From assembly GCA_035582835.1 (NCBI GenBank), contig JAYKAV010002475.1:523997-587996 (forward strand): DNA of 64,000 nucleotides, given 5' to 3'. A model generated the notes under the pieces. It was not told the origin of the DNA. It ran no database searches and saw only the letters and a program-made list of their open reading frames with translations. Source of the stretch: Phoebastria nigripes (Eukaryota > Chordata > Aves > Procellariiformes > Diomedeidae). This document shows, in pieces, positions 46,340 through 58,600 of the stretch (its first letter is position 1; every line of letters begins with the position of its first letter). The translations under genes were made by a program, and so were the position numbers.

Positions 46340-49312
46340 AGGGATAGGTAGGAGCTTCCAATCCTAAAAGTGACAGAGGGCGCATCGTCCGCTTGCAGGT
46401 ATTATTTNAGCTCCGAGGTTTACCCTACACAAACCAAAGCACTACCCTTAAAAGAGTACTGGCGATGGAGAACTCCTGATACACCTGGTAGCATTGCCGG
46501 TTTTTCTTTAAGGTTCACTACAACTGAATTTGACCTGGTTTGAAGCATGAAGATTCAGAGTTTGGGGAAAAAAAGGGAAAAAAAAGAAGAATGCAAAAAT
46601 ATTCCCCCCCCCTTATGGTTTTTTTTTTTTTTTTTTTTTAACAAAAGGAGGCTGAAAATTGTGCTATTGTAGCATGCACCTTTATTGAGACAGGGCAACA
46701 GAGCAAGTTAAATATTTCCTCCCAGTGGTGTTTTCCTCTTTGGTAGATCACTTGTGAGTATTGCTTTCATTTATGACTAAATATGACATCACTAATGTTT
46801 GTAAACCTGATTTTATCTATACAGTAAAACACTGCTAAATGCAATAGAAAATGAAGTATTCTAACATCTTAACACTCCTTATCAAATTGGAATTATGTAT
46901 TTCATTCCTGCGTTCCTTTTAATCTTCAGTCTTTCCCTCTATTTTTTATTTGACTTAGATTTTTCCAGCTTACTATGTCTTATTCCTACATTTCAGTGCA
47001 AATTTCTTCACAGGAGTAAATTCTACAATTTGTAGTATATTGATATATATTACCTTTCATGAGTACCAAAGTTTTGTGCAGTATAGTATGTTAAGAGATC
47101 ACTTCGCTGTAATTTATGTGAAGCCCGAATAAAGCACCCATTCTGCATCCTGAGCAGTCCACTATGCTTTTTAAAGTTTGTGAAGGCTGGGGTAAATTTA
47201 ACATTCAAAAGTGTTGCAAAGTCAGTTACACAAGAGCAACCGGGAGAAAACCCATGGGGATGCAAAATCACATAAAAGTAAACAAGAAACAAAAATAAAA
47301 TGTTCCAAACATTAATTTAGAAATAAAAATATATCAGAATTAAGAAAATCTCCAAGCTGCAGTGCCTGCCAGATCTTACGACGCCTATCATCCGAAATAA
47401 CTAAGTTCAACATAGAGCCAGTACTGCACCTATACCAAACTAAGATACAGTAGGAAAGGTGATTTGCATATCTGCTTTTTTAGAAATTAGTTGTAGTAGT
47501 AAATATGCTGTTTTGTACATCACCAGCACTTCTTTTTGGGCATAATCTATTTCTTTTTTGCAAGCCACCCGTGAAAAGTATGGCTGATGTTGGGCATTTT
47601 AAAAATAATGGCAATGAAGCTTGTGCAAAGGAAAAGGCAAGCCTAGGAAAACTGCAAACCTGACGGTTTTAAGATGCAAAATACCATCTTCTTTTACTTC
47701 CACCTTTAGTTCTCTGTGGGCACACATGCTGCTTTTTTGCAACCACCTTCAATCCTCAGACTAACATCTCCAAAGAAAAGCAGTAGACATTTTGGTACGT
47801 AGCATATTTACAACCACAATGAACAAAAAGAAGTTGAATAGTCCCATCCCAAAATAAAAGTTATGAGAGAACAGGAATAGAAAATACATGGGAAAGAACA
47901 CAGCAAGAAGTGCTTTGTGAAACTCCTCTTGAGTATTTTTTCCTAGGACAGAGTCTAACATCTCCTGCAAGAAACTGAAAAGATGACTCAGCAATTTGTA
48001 ACCACCTGCAAGGCAAAAAGACCTGGTGCCTGCAAGCAGCTCTGAAGCCCTGATATCTTCACATCATTAATTTGTGTGATGCAGCTTCATCAGCACAAGC
48101 TCCCCATAGCTGTACCTTCCTTATTCACACTGGTCAGAGCTAAAAGCTTTATTCTAAGGAAGAAGGAAAACATTCAAAGGAAAAATTACACAATACCAGT
48201 ATTAATATACTTTCCCAACAATCATATCTTAAAGCAGACAGGTGAAAAGGTGACAGGAAAAAGATGATATGTATTTTTCTTCTCACTGTGGAAAAACATA
48301 ATAGCCCATTGTTCAAAGTCTGTGTCTGTACACTACACATACTCCAAATCTTCATATGATGAGAGAAATTAAGAAAGAATCACATGCATATACACAAATT
48401 AGCTTCCCTACAAAATGAAAGAAATCTCTATTTGAGAAGGTGTTTCCTACCTTTGGATTGCAAGGTGCCTAAAAATGTACTTGCTGAAACAATCTTTCAT
48501 TTTCAGGTTGCTAAAATGGAGTTCCTTTGCGTACAAAGGACTAGGTACGCACCCAAGAGCCAAATGCCTCATGGGTCATATTGGGAATTTTTCCTGGGGA
48601 AGAACTGTAGCTCAGGGAGCATGAAAGAATGTATTAGTGATAAAAAATATAATTTTATTATAGGACAGTCATATTTATATATTAACTATGTTAATTTATA
48701 GAACAACAACAACCATATCTCCAAGTGTATGTACTTTAAAATATTTTGGTAATACTGCTTATATTTTTGTTAAAAAAAGTTAAAAAGAAAAATAAATAGT
48801 TCAAACTAAGATGTTATACAAGACGTTCTTAATTGTCTTTTTTCTTTTGATCAAGGGACTAAATGGGTCTTTGGATCCCCATTATTGAGGAAATATTTTT
48901 TCCTGTATGACTGAATGCCATAATTTTTCTTCATTATTCCTGACCTTTTTGTGTGTTAACAGTCTCACACTGCACAAAAGAATTGCATCTATTTTTAATA
49001 ACATCAGGTGGAAATCTTGAACGTTTAAACTGTAGAGCCTGGGTCAGAGTGTTTGGATCTGACAGTCTAAAGCTATTTCCCCTTGTGTCCCTCTCCCTAA
49101 ACCCCTGTTTAGGCACCTATGTTTGAATTCATAGAACTGCTGTCTCTCGTTATTTCACTAGAGCAACAAGCATTATCTGAGGAACAAAACTCTTCAGTGT
49201 GATTCTACTGAACATGCTTAGCTCTGGCTAGGCACCTGCTTAATTTTAGCCGAGAAGACAAAAAAAGGGAAAACCAGCTTCATGTCTTTGGGTCAAAGTA
49301 GATTTCTAACTG
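46340..49312. other. AT-rich upstream flank
   Basis: No gene recognised. Holds a C8 run followed by a T21 run (46605-46639). A 105-codon plus-strand frame at 48384-48701 has no domain or splice context. Confidence 0.6.
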
Positions 49313-49858
49313 CTAGAGATCAGCCTGAGAATAAATATGAAGAACTGTGTATCCAACATCAATAAATGTTTGCATTATTATTATTCCTTTCACTGAAACA
49401 TCTGGTGGTAGATTTGAAAGCCTGTCTGACCAGACCACATGTCTGACCAGTATATCAATACCGACATTCATGTAGGCCTTGAAAAATTCCAGGGATTTCA
49501 ATGTGCATTAAAACATGCATTGAAGTCTTATCAGATTGTAGGCTGATATGGNTTTAGATTCTGGTCTGCAGTACTGAAGATAAAGCAAGATTTTGCCATT
49601 TAATTTAGTGAGAACGGGATTGGTCTCCAAATGAGTAACCTCATCTCTGTTCTTAAGCAGAGGACCTGCTAAGAGCTTGACAAGTGTTTCATTAATCCAC
49701 CCACTGATGTTTTGGTTGAGTTTCTTATACACTTGGAGTACAGATTGAAGATAAGATTTCTGAAATTAAAGGAAAAAACAATGTTGTTCTCACCTTAAAG
49801 TCTCTTTTTTCACTAATTCCTACAAGATATGTCTTGAGCATATGTTGTATATCCTTGG
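49313..49858 (-). pseudogene. Unassigned coding-like segment, interrupted
   Basis: On the minus strand three stretches stay in step. First, 49794-49858 (65 bases) has a good acceptor (TTCACTTCTTTTTAG) and donor (AAG|GTGAGAAC) and reads KDIQHMLKTYLVGISEKRDF. Second, after 34 bases ending TTTAATTTCAG, 49508-49759 continues in the same phase, reading VYKKLNQNISGWINETLVKL and RDEVTHLETNPVLTKLNGKI, up to a TAA. Third, two codons later in the same frame, 49313-49501 reads LEFFKAYMNVGIDILVRHV. A 34-base intron is too short for a vertebrate, so either a small insertion or chance made the splice-like borders. It may be a decayed gene or retroelement. I do not recognise the family. Confidence 0.35.
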
Positions 49859-49859
49859 C

Positions 49860-52800
49860 TAAAAAGAAGTGAACTGTTAAAAGTAAAGTAAAACTATGAA
49901 GATGAGAGAATAAGGTGATACTTTTGGGAAAAAAGATGACTGATGGCAGAACTCCTTAAGGCAAATAATGACGTACCTTGTGATAAAAACCATCGTAGTT
50001 CTCTTTGTGGTCTTTTAATAATGACCTTCATCTCTGTTATACTAATGGTTTAAAGACAGAAAAATCTTCGGTTATGTCCCTGGTGGAATGTGTGTCAGAT
50101 AAGCATGTTATTTTTAATTTGTGGACTAATGTAATACATGCTGAACTTTTATACATCAAATCATGTCTTCATGAACCATAAAATCTCTTCCTCCTCCTTG
50201 GCTTACCCATCTGATTACTTTTACCTTTTCATTTTAGGGTTTAATGGGTATCTGTTTAATTCCTCCATGAATTAAAGCTAAAAGCTTTATGGAATCAATA
50301 GACCAAGCCTATGCAACTTCTGTATATGGCTTTTTAAAATACTTTTTTAATACAAATTAAGTGAAGAATAAAATCTGCAGAGAAAATAATTATTTTAGAG
50401 AATCAAAGGGATGTTTGTCAGAAACGTTTCATAGTGTCTGGAAAATAGGAATGCTTATTCTGTATAATTCAATTTTTGGTGAAAAGCTAATTTATTCTCA
50501 GTTTTTTTCCTAAGGTCCAATTAGGTTTCAATAGCCTATTTAAATTAAGATTTATCCTCACTTTGGTGTTTTCTATTACCTTTTGCAACGATAATTGGAG
50601 GCAGGACTGTTTGTTGTGTTCTAGCCTCTGTTACACCTTTCATTGCAGAAATATGTGGATATCTGCAGATAGGACACTATTCTTAAATTGGAACATACTT
50701 CAGGTACAAGCTGTACATAGTGCTTAAACTTGAAGTTCTCAGTTTCCACTGAAACTCCAGACTCATAACTCATAATATTCTCAGAAACTTTTCCATTTCA
50801 TTCAATAGAATATCAGCTAAACTATTCATAGAAAAGAGTATACAATATGAAAAGGAATGCAAAAGTTACAATGTTCTTGGGAGTCATCCCTTCAGATCCG
50901 GAGAAGTAAATGTGCTGAGGTGCTGAGCAGGGGTTGGTCATCTACAATGCCTATACTTCCCTAAGATAAGACCAAAAGAAACTTACGGCATTTCCATAAG
51001 CTTATGCATACAAACTGTACAAAATCCTCTGTGAATTATTGCATAGATCTGTAGAAAACTAACTGAGTAGGAATTATCTCACATTTATTCTAAATCTAGG
51101 TCATCAATAAAGTTACTAGCAAAAATTTGACATGTAAAATGCATATTTTTGAACATGACCAAGAACTGTGAGGTGCAAAAGGCAGGAAAATATCAGAGGA
51201 AGAAAGAAAAAGAAAGATGAAGAAAGAAAAAGAGGGGAAAAAATAGTGGATGTACCCACAGATTAACCTAGCAGCCATTTCTTGTTTATGGAAATCACCT
51301 TCCTACAAACCTATTTTCATGATTCAGCAGTCCAGCAGTCTATGATTTGCAATACTAGATCTATCAGCAGTGAAGGGAAATTTGGGTCAAAGTGAAACTT
51401 TATTGTAGAGAGGATAGATGAGAGGAATTGCACAGCCTGGATCTGAATGATCAGTGTTTTCAGCGATTTGCTATGACATTAGGTAAGTGATACAGTTTCG
51501 CACAGCTATATAGTGCCAGTACTGGTGTTGGCAAGCATAATGATGGTGAAGCAACATTAAAGCCTATGGATGAACAAAATTAAATCTAAAGTGACACTGC
51601 TGTTGGGAAAATATTGCCTGAGAAAGCAATATTTTAAGATGTGATGCAGACTTTGCATACTCAGTAGAGTGTTTTCGAAGCTTTATAGGAAAAATACTAT
51701 AATGATGTGCCAAAGAAAAAAATATTTTTAAAACATTTTAAAGTTAAAATTCATTAAGCATTTCAGAAGATGAAAATGCCTACTTTTCTGAACAAAGTTC
51801 CACACTAAAATTTCCTATTAACAATTCTCTCTGTAAGTATAATCTCAAACAAACACTGATACTCTTCCAAAAGGTAAAACTCACAATCAGGAAACAACTC
51901 ACTCACCCATTGCAATATTTTTCTTGATTACTTAGAGTGAAATATTTCTAAAACTATAGGTTCATAAATGCTAACTGCGAAAACAGAAAAAGTTGGAATT
52001 TAAACTGCTGTAAACAGAGAACTCTTCCTGCTTTTGATGTGCAGCACTGGATACACCACGAGGAAAACAGTGCATAAGCCATGTCAACATCTCACAGATT
52101 TTATTGCTTTTACATATTATTGACAGGGCAGATTAATTATTGTCCATATCATCCAAAAACATGCACAGAAGATCAGATAGAGTCTATTTTCTGTCTGATT
52201 TATCATAACGTAATAAATAAATATATTGTTATTGTTATAAGATTGCTTACACGTTTCAAGTAACTTTGATAAACCAAGAGGTAGTATTTTGGTTTTGTCT
52301 TTCCACTGTTGGATTTAGAATAGCGTACTATCCAGAAATTCCGATATACTTTGTCAGATTCCAGATGAGTCACAGATAAATTTGATTCCTCTGTGACAAA
52401 AATTCTGAGTATAAAAAGCAAACTGAAGCTGAAAAGAGCAAGAGGGGCTTAATGGGAAAATTAAGCATTTCTGCTCTCATTTTCACTAAAGTTCTACTTG
52501 CATTTGACACTAGAAAAATCTTCCCTGTACACACTCTCTTGGATTGTCTTACCTATTTAGAATGTCTCCTACAAATGTTCGTACAATGCCCAACACAATG
52601 ACTGTAAGGAGACAGTGCAAGGGTACAAGCAACCCTTAACATAGGAAATGTGATTAGAACAATAAATTACAGATATACAATGTTTTCCATGTTCTGCCAG
52701 ATTACAACACTTAAACATATCTTAATAATTTCTTGAGAAAGAACCTAGTAAGTGTATGTTCCAGTCTGCTCTACGTATGGTAGAGGGTAATAGGCTCTAC

Positions 52801-54133
52801 AGCATTATACAGCAAAATTCACACACGCAGTGAGACCACTAGACTGCAACTAAACCACCAGATTCTAAGCCATTCATTTTAAGTCTTAAACTTTAAGGTA
52901 TAATAAAGACAAAGGTTGGTTTTGTCTTTTAAGTCCCTAAAGGGACTAGGTCTCCTCTACACTAGCTTCATTAGTGCTAGACCAGATGTACAACAGTTTT
53001 ATGAACTCAGAATCAGGCCCATGAGTATTTCCAGATGAGCTCCCCCAATATCATGGTCTGACCTTCAGCACTCCAAGTACTAACAGAAGAAACTTTCTCT
53101 TTAAACTGTATCATGAAAGTGAAGTACAATATAATGGCTGCTTAAAAGAAACCAGAATCTCTAGACTACTTAATGACCAGCTTGTTCAATTACAAAGAAT
53201 CAATAGCAGATAAAACCCTTCCAATTCCAGCTAACTAATGTTATTAAAACAAATTAAGTTTTGAAAAGTTTACAGTGTGAAGGAAGTTTAATCTAGTATT
53301 GTAGAGTCCTGGGAGCTGAGTCTTAAGTACTTCTAATATAATGCTAAAGATGTGATGACCAAGGAGCTGTTTCTTTTGGTAGCTTATGTAATAACNAATA
53401 CCTTCTTCCATCATGATCCATTATTTAGATAGCCATTAAAAACTTCAGCTCAGGCTCTTCTTATTGCCTCAGGTAAGAGGCAATAACACTTGGCGCAGCC
53501 CTAGAGAAGTTATCCCCATCCGGCATGGCCAGGACAAGACTCTTTGCCCTTCTCAGGCTGGCACTGGGACTACTAGGCCCATGGCATCTGTGCATTCCAG
53601 CTCAACTAAAGTGAAAAGAGAAATATAACCTCTGATATTGCCCACATACAATTGCAGAGTATGTAAACATAATAATTTATTACAGCAACTTGAAGTAAAG
53701 AAATGATGATCATTACAAAACAGAAGTGCTTTGCACTTTGCAACAGTATATAGAAAATCAGTAGATTTACCTTTCAGAGAAGGTGAATTTTCAGCTGCAG
53801 CTCACAGAGAAGCCCTTAGTCCCCAAGAATAATGGTAAAGGGAAGCAAAATAATTACCATGGCTATATCTTGCAGGTAGTTGTTTTGTAGATAATACAAA
53901 CCTTATAAATCTGGGTACTTCCTGCATTTTTACAGAACTATGCCAGNCTAATTCAGGAATCAAGTCCATATATTTGGGATTCGTGTGTTCTGTTCTTTCA
54001 GGACATCCCATATTTCACTTGCTGATATCTCTCAGTTGTCAATTAACTAGTTAACTTAATCCTGAATTCTTGTAGAGGGAAGCAATGAGAGTAAGTTTCC
54101 TACAGTGACTTCTCACTGGGGCTGTTAGGTGAG
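49860..54133. other. AT-rich non-coding stretch
   Basis: No gene recognised. Purine-rich tract at about 51196-51243. A GC-richer patch at 53500-53600 follows the hairpin listed separately. Confidence 0.6.
53461..53486. repeat. Perfect 10-bp hairpin
   Basis: TTATTGCCTC, a 6-base loop AGGTAA, then GAGGCAATAA. The stem does not extend further, so it is too short for a microRNA precursor. Confidence 0.8.
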
Positions 54134-54636
54134 TCAGCCACTGACTGAACAATATGCAACATACAATGCAAAACATTTGCCAGGAGTTGTTTCTCTAATA
54201 ATTTCAAGAAGTTCAATAGCATTGGATACCAGGCCTTCTGGAATGCCAATAACTTCATTCACCTTCATCATACTCACCTTTCTGTTCATTTGACATTGAA
54301 AGGATTTAGCTTCATGTATCAATATAGTCCCCATGGCATCTTGGGCTGATAATATATTTTCCAACTTTTTGGCTCTCAAATCAATTTGGAAAATCCCATT
54401 ACACATAACTTCAATCCTCTTATTTATGCTTGAAACTGCTTCTTGAAAACTGTCTAACCTTTATTAAGAACATCTGTGTTGGCTGCCAGCTTTTGTTTCA
54501 GTCCCGTGATCTCTGTTCTCACAGTGGAGAGCATACGGGTAGACACAAGGATGACAACATGGGAGCGCTGACTAGTATTTAGTGACCTTAATTTCAAAAT
54601 TGAGACTAAAGATCTAGTTTTGATTCTGTGAAGCAT
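54134..54636 (-). mobile_element. Relic resembling LINE-1 ORF1
   Basis: Two minus-strand frames linked by a frameshift near 54450 resemble ORF1 of LINE-1/Tx1-type elements. The upstream part (54454-54636) has a coiled-coil-like MLSTVRTEITGLKQKLAAN. The downstream part (54134-54406) has KKLENILSAQDAM, then MNRKVSMMKVNEVIGIPEGL, which fits the conserved N-R-x-R-R-x-N-x-x-x-x-G-I-P-E-G junction before the RRM domain. The RRM domain itself is not recognisable. No ORF2 is seen nearby. Old LINE-1 copies are scarce in birds, so either this is an ancient relic or a look-alike. Together with the similar relic at 20.4 kb the case is better than either alone. Confidence 0.5.
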
Positions 54637-54790
54637 TTAAACTCCAGAAACATTAGTATGGGGTTTAAAAGTAGTCCAGCTGGTCCTTAGAACATATCAT
54701 AATTAGCTGCTTGAAGCTTTGTGTATTAGATGCGTTAAATGACATTTATAAGATAGATTAAACCACTAGTCTTTTTTATAATAAGGGTTT

Positions 54791-54826
54791 GTTGTTTTGT
54801 TTTGTTTTGTTTTGTTTTGTTTTGTT
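54791..54826 (+). repeat. TTTTG microsatellite
   Basis: About six consecutive TTTTG units. Confidence 0.95.
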
Positions 54827-55011
54827 TCAGTATGTCCACAAATCACAAATAATGAAAAATCCAATGAGTGCTTAACTGTGTCTCCTCTTTTGGATGCCCA
54901 TTGACCTGATCGTAAGTTTACGTGTTAGGAGAGTACAATGTAACCATCTACTAGAAACACAAGTGATCAAGAAGATTTCTGGAGAGTGGTAAAGTACTGT
55001 ATGCTCCAAGC

Positions 55012-55660
55012 AAGGGTGGCACACAGCTGGATCTGCTCACAGTTAGCTTTCTAATACAGAAGAACTTGCTGGATATGTGACAATCAGTGGTTGTCTTGGA
55101 CGTAGTAGTGGCATTCAGGAGCCAGTTCAGGAGGGGAGGGCTTTAGTGTCAAATCTACTTTTAGAGCAAATGTCAACTTATTCAGGAAATTGGCATAGAA
55201 GACACCAAGGAAGGCAGCTCTGAAAGGCAAAGGAGGTCAGGAAAGCTAGCTAGTCTGATGCAAGAATGCTCCATCTCAGGAAAACAGGTAGATGTATCAA
55301 CAGATAAGCTTGGCTAAACAGGAAACTCATGCCAGAGCTCCAATGCAGAAAAGGAGGATACAGGAAGTGGCTCACTTTGGTCACTGTGAAAATGATGGAG
55401 TGAGTCCGCTTGGCTCAGAGGATAGTGGATAATGGGTCAGTCTGGAGGCTGGTAACAAGATGGGTACTTCAGGGGTACGTCCTGGGACCTGGAGTGTACA
55501 AAATCTCTACCAGGGACCTGGAGGAAGTGACAGAGAGCACCTGCCTGGGAGAAGCCTGCAACAGCATTGCTTAGTCTTACCCTGTGACTAAGCCTGCTCT
55601 GGACAGGTGCGTCCCCAGGTCCCTGCCAGTCTGCATTGTCCTGTAATCTCTATGAACTTC
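55012..55660 (+). mobile_element. CR1 LINE fragment with internal deletion
   Basis: The left part (55012-55370) matches the end of the CR1 endonuclease domain and following linker: words corresponding to L-D-L-L, a G-x-L-G-x-S-D-like remnant, and a K-x-V-Y-x-W-type motif (about 55350). The right part (55430-55560) jumps to the reverse-transcriptase palm, reading VLQGYVLGPG in place of the family pattern V-P-Q-G-S-V-L-G-P, then RDLEEVTESTCL. Roughly the first half of the RT domain is missing between them. Several frameshifts and stops; dead copy. The 3' tail is absent, so the element is truncated at both ends. Confidence 0.72.
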
Positions 55661-58600
55661 ANTTTAACCAAAAAATTTATGTCAAACAGAAGAAAAGGAG
55701 GAAAGCAAGAACTTGGGAATATGGAAATACATTTCCTTTTTGATTTAATTCTGATAATAACATACACTACNAGGCAGAGGAATTAAAAATTCAAACAGGC
55801 CTGTAGAATTATACTTAACTACTTGCTAGAAGGAAAAAGAAAATGTCTCCTCTCTACTAGATGATTTCTTAATACACATAAACAAATAGAGCGATAGTTT
55901 TTTTTTCAAATTTTAGCTTAACTGAGTTTAGTATTAGAGCTAATACTGTTATTGAAATATATAAACCTTTAAAAAAAGATCTTAAACTACTGGAGGAAGA
56001 GTTGTTTATATAGAAAAGCATTATTGCTCAAAACACAAATGTTTGAAAATGCATATGCTGCAGAAATATTTTGTTCTAGAGTAACCAAAAAAAACTGATC
56101 AAGGAATTCTGTCATTTAATAAGTGTAAAGACATCCTTGCAGTCCAGATCTACAAAACTAATTATGTTTTTATTTTAATAAAATATGTTAGGATTAGCAT
56201 GAACTATCTATTAAATGCCAAAAAACAATTTTGTGCTTTTTGTTAACTTTTAGTTTTTTAAACTTCTGCATGTTTGACAGAGAACACCTCCAAAAACAAA
56301 ACCAAAAAAATTTTAAAAAACAACCCTATACTGTTAGCTTAAACAAAGAATTTTTAGAATTTTCAGGTAAAAAATAATGTATACAAATATTTAATAGCAT
56401 GAAAACTTACTTTTTGTTACACAAAAAATAAGTCATAATTTTTTTTTTAGTGTCTCTTCTTAGAAATTCTAATGTTTCACTTACATTAAAAATACATCAG
56501 AATACAGTTGTATTTGCACTTGCTGGGAGGAAAAACACCAACAGATGTGGATGCTACTTCTGCAAAACGTTTCTTATATGGTCACATTCGGACGTTTTCT
56601 TATATACTTCTTATTGTTAACAGAAATCTTATCTTGTACACTGCCTCTTTACTCAGAAATAGCAGGTCTGTAAGACCACACCTTACGTCTTTGTTGGTTT
56701 TAAACTTCCAAGGGCGCTCTAACCTTAATAGAATTTAACAACTTTTGAGAATCTCCAGTTTATTTAGCGAGTTAGAAGTTAAGTCAAGAGCCTAATCTTC
56801 CAGGCTGATTGTTTAATGTCTCTACCAGGTAAAAAACTTTCAAAAAAGGAATATCTGATTCCTTTTGAAGCTCCATTCAGACAGGAATCTTCACTCAAAC
56901 TACCCACCAGTAAAGAATTCCTGTTTGTCAGCATTCAGTTCTTCTATGTAGAATGACTTTAAAACCTTGATCTCAAATTGGTTTGGGAGAGGGGAGAACT
57001 CTCTATTCCTATCTGTCAATTTACACTTAAAAGTAAAGATAAGCTCATTGTTTCCCAAACATCCCCTCTGGCAATGAAAGCTCAGCAGTCCAAATTGCAA
57101 TCTCACTAGAATGTGGCAATCTCCTTCAGTTTATGCTATCACGGCTGCATTGAAACAGATGACTAGGGTGCTTTCTCATTGTTGCTGAACATTTATTCTT
57201 AGAGATTTATCCTACTGAAACTCAGCAGGATTGTGCATGTGTACGTCATACCTAGCCTTTGACAACATACTCTACTGGTAATGCACAAACCCAATGCTAT
57301 TCATACCATTTCCTTTCAGGTATTCTTGCTCTGTAATACTGCCAGAAGTAAAAAGGGACATTTGGTTTTGTCACAAAACCAGATACTCATAAGGCAATGA
57401 CTTTCAGTTTATACGCTTACTTATCAGAGCCCAGAACATCTGGAGTGTTGCTGTGCTGCCTAGAAGCTACCAGCACGTGAACAGAAAAGTGTCAGCGATA
57501 TGAATAGAAAAGACTCAGCAACAGTAAAGGAGTTAATCTGAACACACACTAAGAACATACATAATGAGCAAGAGGTTGTCATATGAATAGTTTTCCTTAA
57601 AGGCGTGGCCACACTTCAGGGTCTAAGGACCTGTTGATGCCCATGAAATTTTCCACTTGCTTCAGAACTGGCAGATCATTTTCCTTGTGCTTATGATGTT
57701 GTCTGAAATCCTGGAGTATATACAGCTCAGTCCTTATGAAATACCTATATTCAGCTGCTCCGTATTTTTTGAACACAACATAATTCCCTGCAGGCTTGTA
57801 GTGTTCCTGCCAGCCAAAACGAGTGCCACAGACATTCTGCCCCCAAACTTCCTACATACCCTTTTATTTTTAACCCAACAAAAAAAGAACAGTTCTACTC
57901 AATTAATGACAAAAATGAAAACTCTTCTTTACAGCAGGAAGCACAATTTTCTGTCGAGTGTGATGAACGTCGTCTTTTTTCTTGGGGCCTGCCTACCTCT
58001 CTGCCTGCCTCTGCTGAGGTCTCCCTACCTCACAACCATTCACCACTCATAACACTCTCCCTTCCTTTTAGGCTGCAAGACTTTGTAATTCTGTCCTCAG
58101 GGTGTTAGGACTCTGAGCTGATTCCTAACATTATGCCTTGCTTTGGTTTTGTTTTTTCACTTGTTTGTTTGTTTGTTTCCTTATGGAGTGTAGGTAGCCA
58201 CCCTCCTGGGCCTTTAGAGGCCCTACACACTCAAAGGAGCAAGTATTTTTTTGGTGGATGTGAGCAATGCACACCTGGTATTTCACCACCACTGCTTCCC
58301 CTCTCTAGGCCCCAGGAATGCCATTGTTTGTGAAACGTTCATGCTTTTTGTAAATATTTTCAGTTGTGTCTGCCGTTGTCTAATTATGATGTCAAGCTCC
58401 ATGGATCCTCTAACAGGGACTTGGGTAGAGAGGGTAATGGAACCCTATAAATAAAACTAGTATTAATTACTACCCTGATCATCTTTCATCTTTTGTCTCT
58501 CCCACCCCAGCCCCCTTGGCTGTATGCCTGATTGTTCTTTTGAGTGTCTGAACAGGTGTTTCAGAACCTTTATCTTCTACTAAAAAAAATCTAAATAAAC

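Noticed and set aside
45871..46347. 158-codon plus-strand frame over the second CpG block
   Set aside because: Several other long frames overlap it on the other strand, and composition explains the length; no recognisable protein.
53461..53486. Possible microRNA precursor
   Set aside because: The stem is only 10 bp and does not extend; a precursor needs a stem of roughly 25-30 bp.
57657..58052. 131-codon plus-strand frame with hydrophobic stretches
   Set aside because: No domain or gene context; leucine and phenylalanine bias fits T-rich chance sequence.
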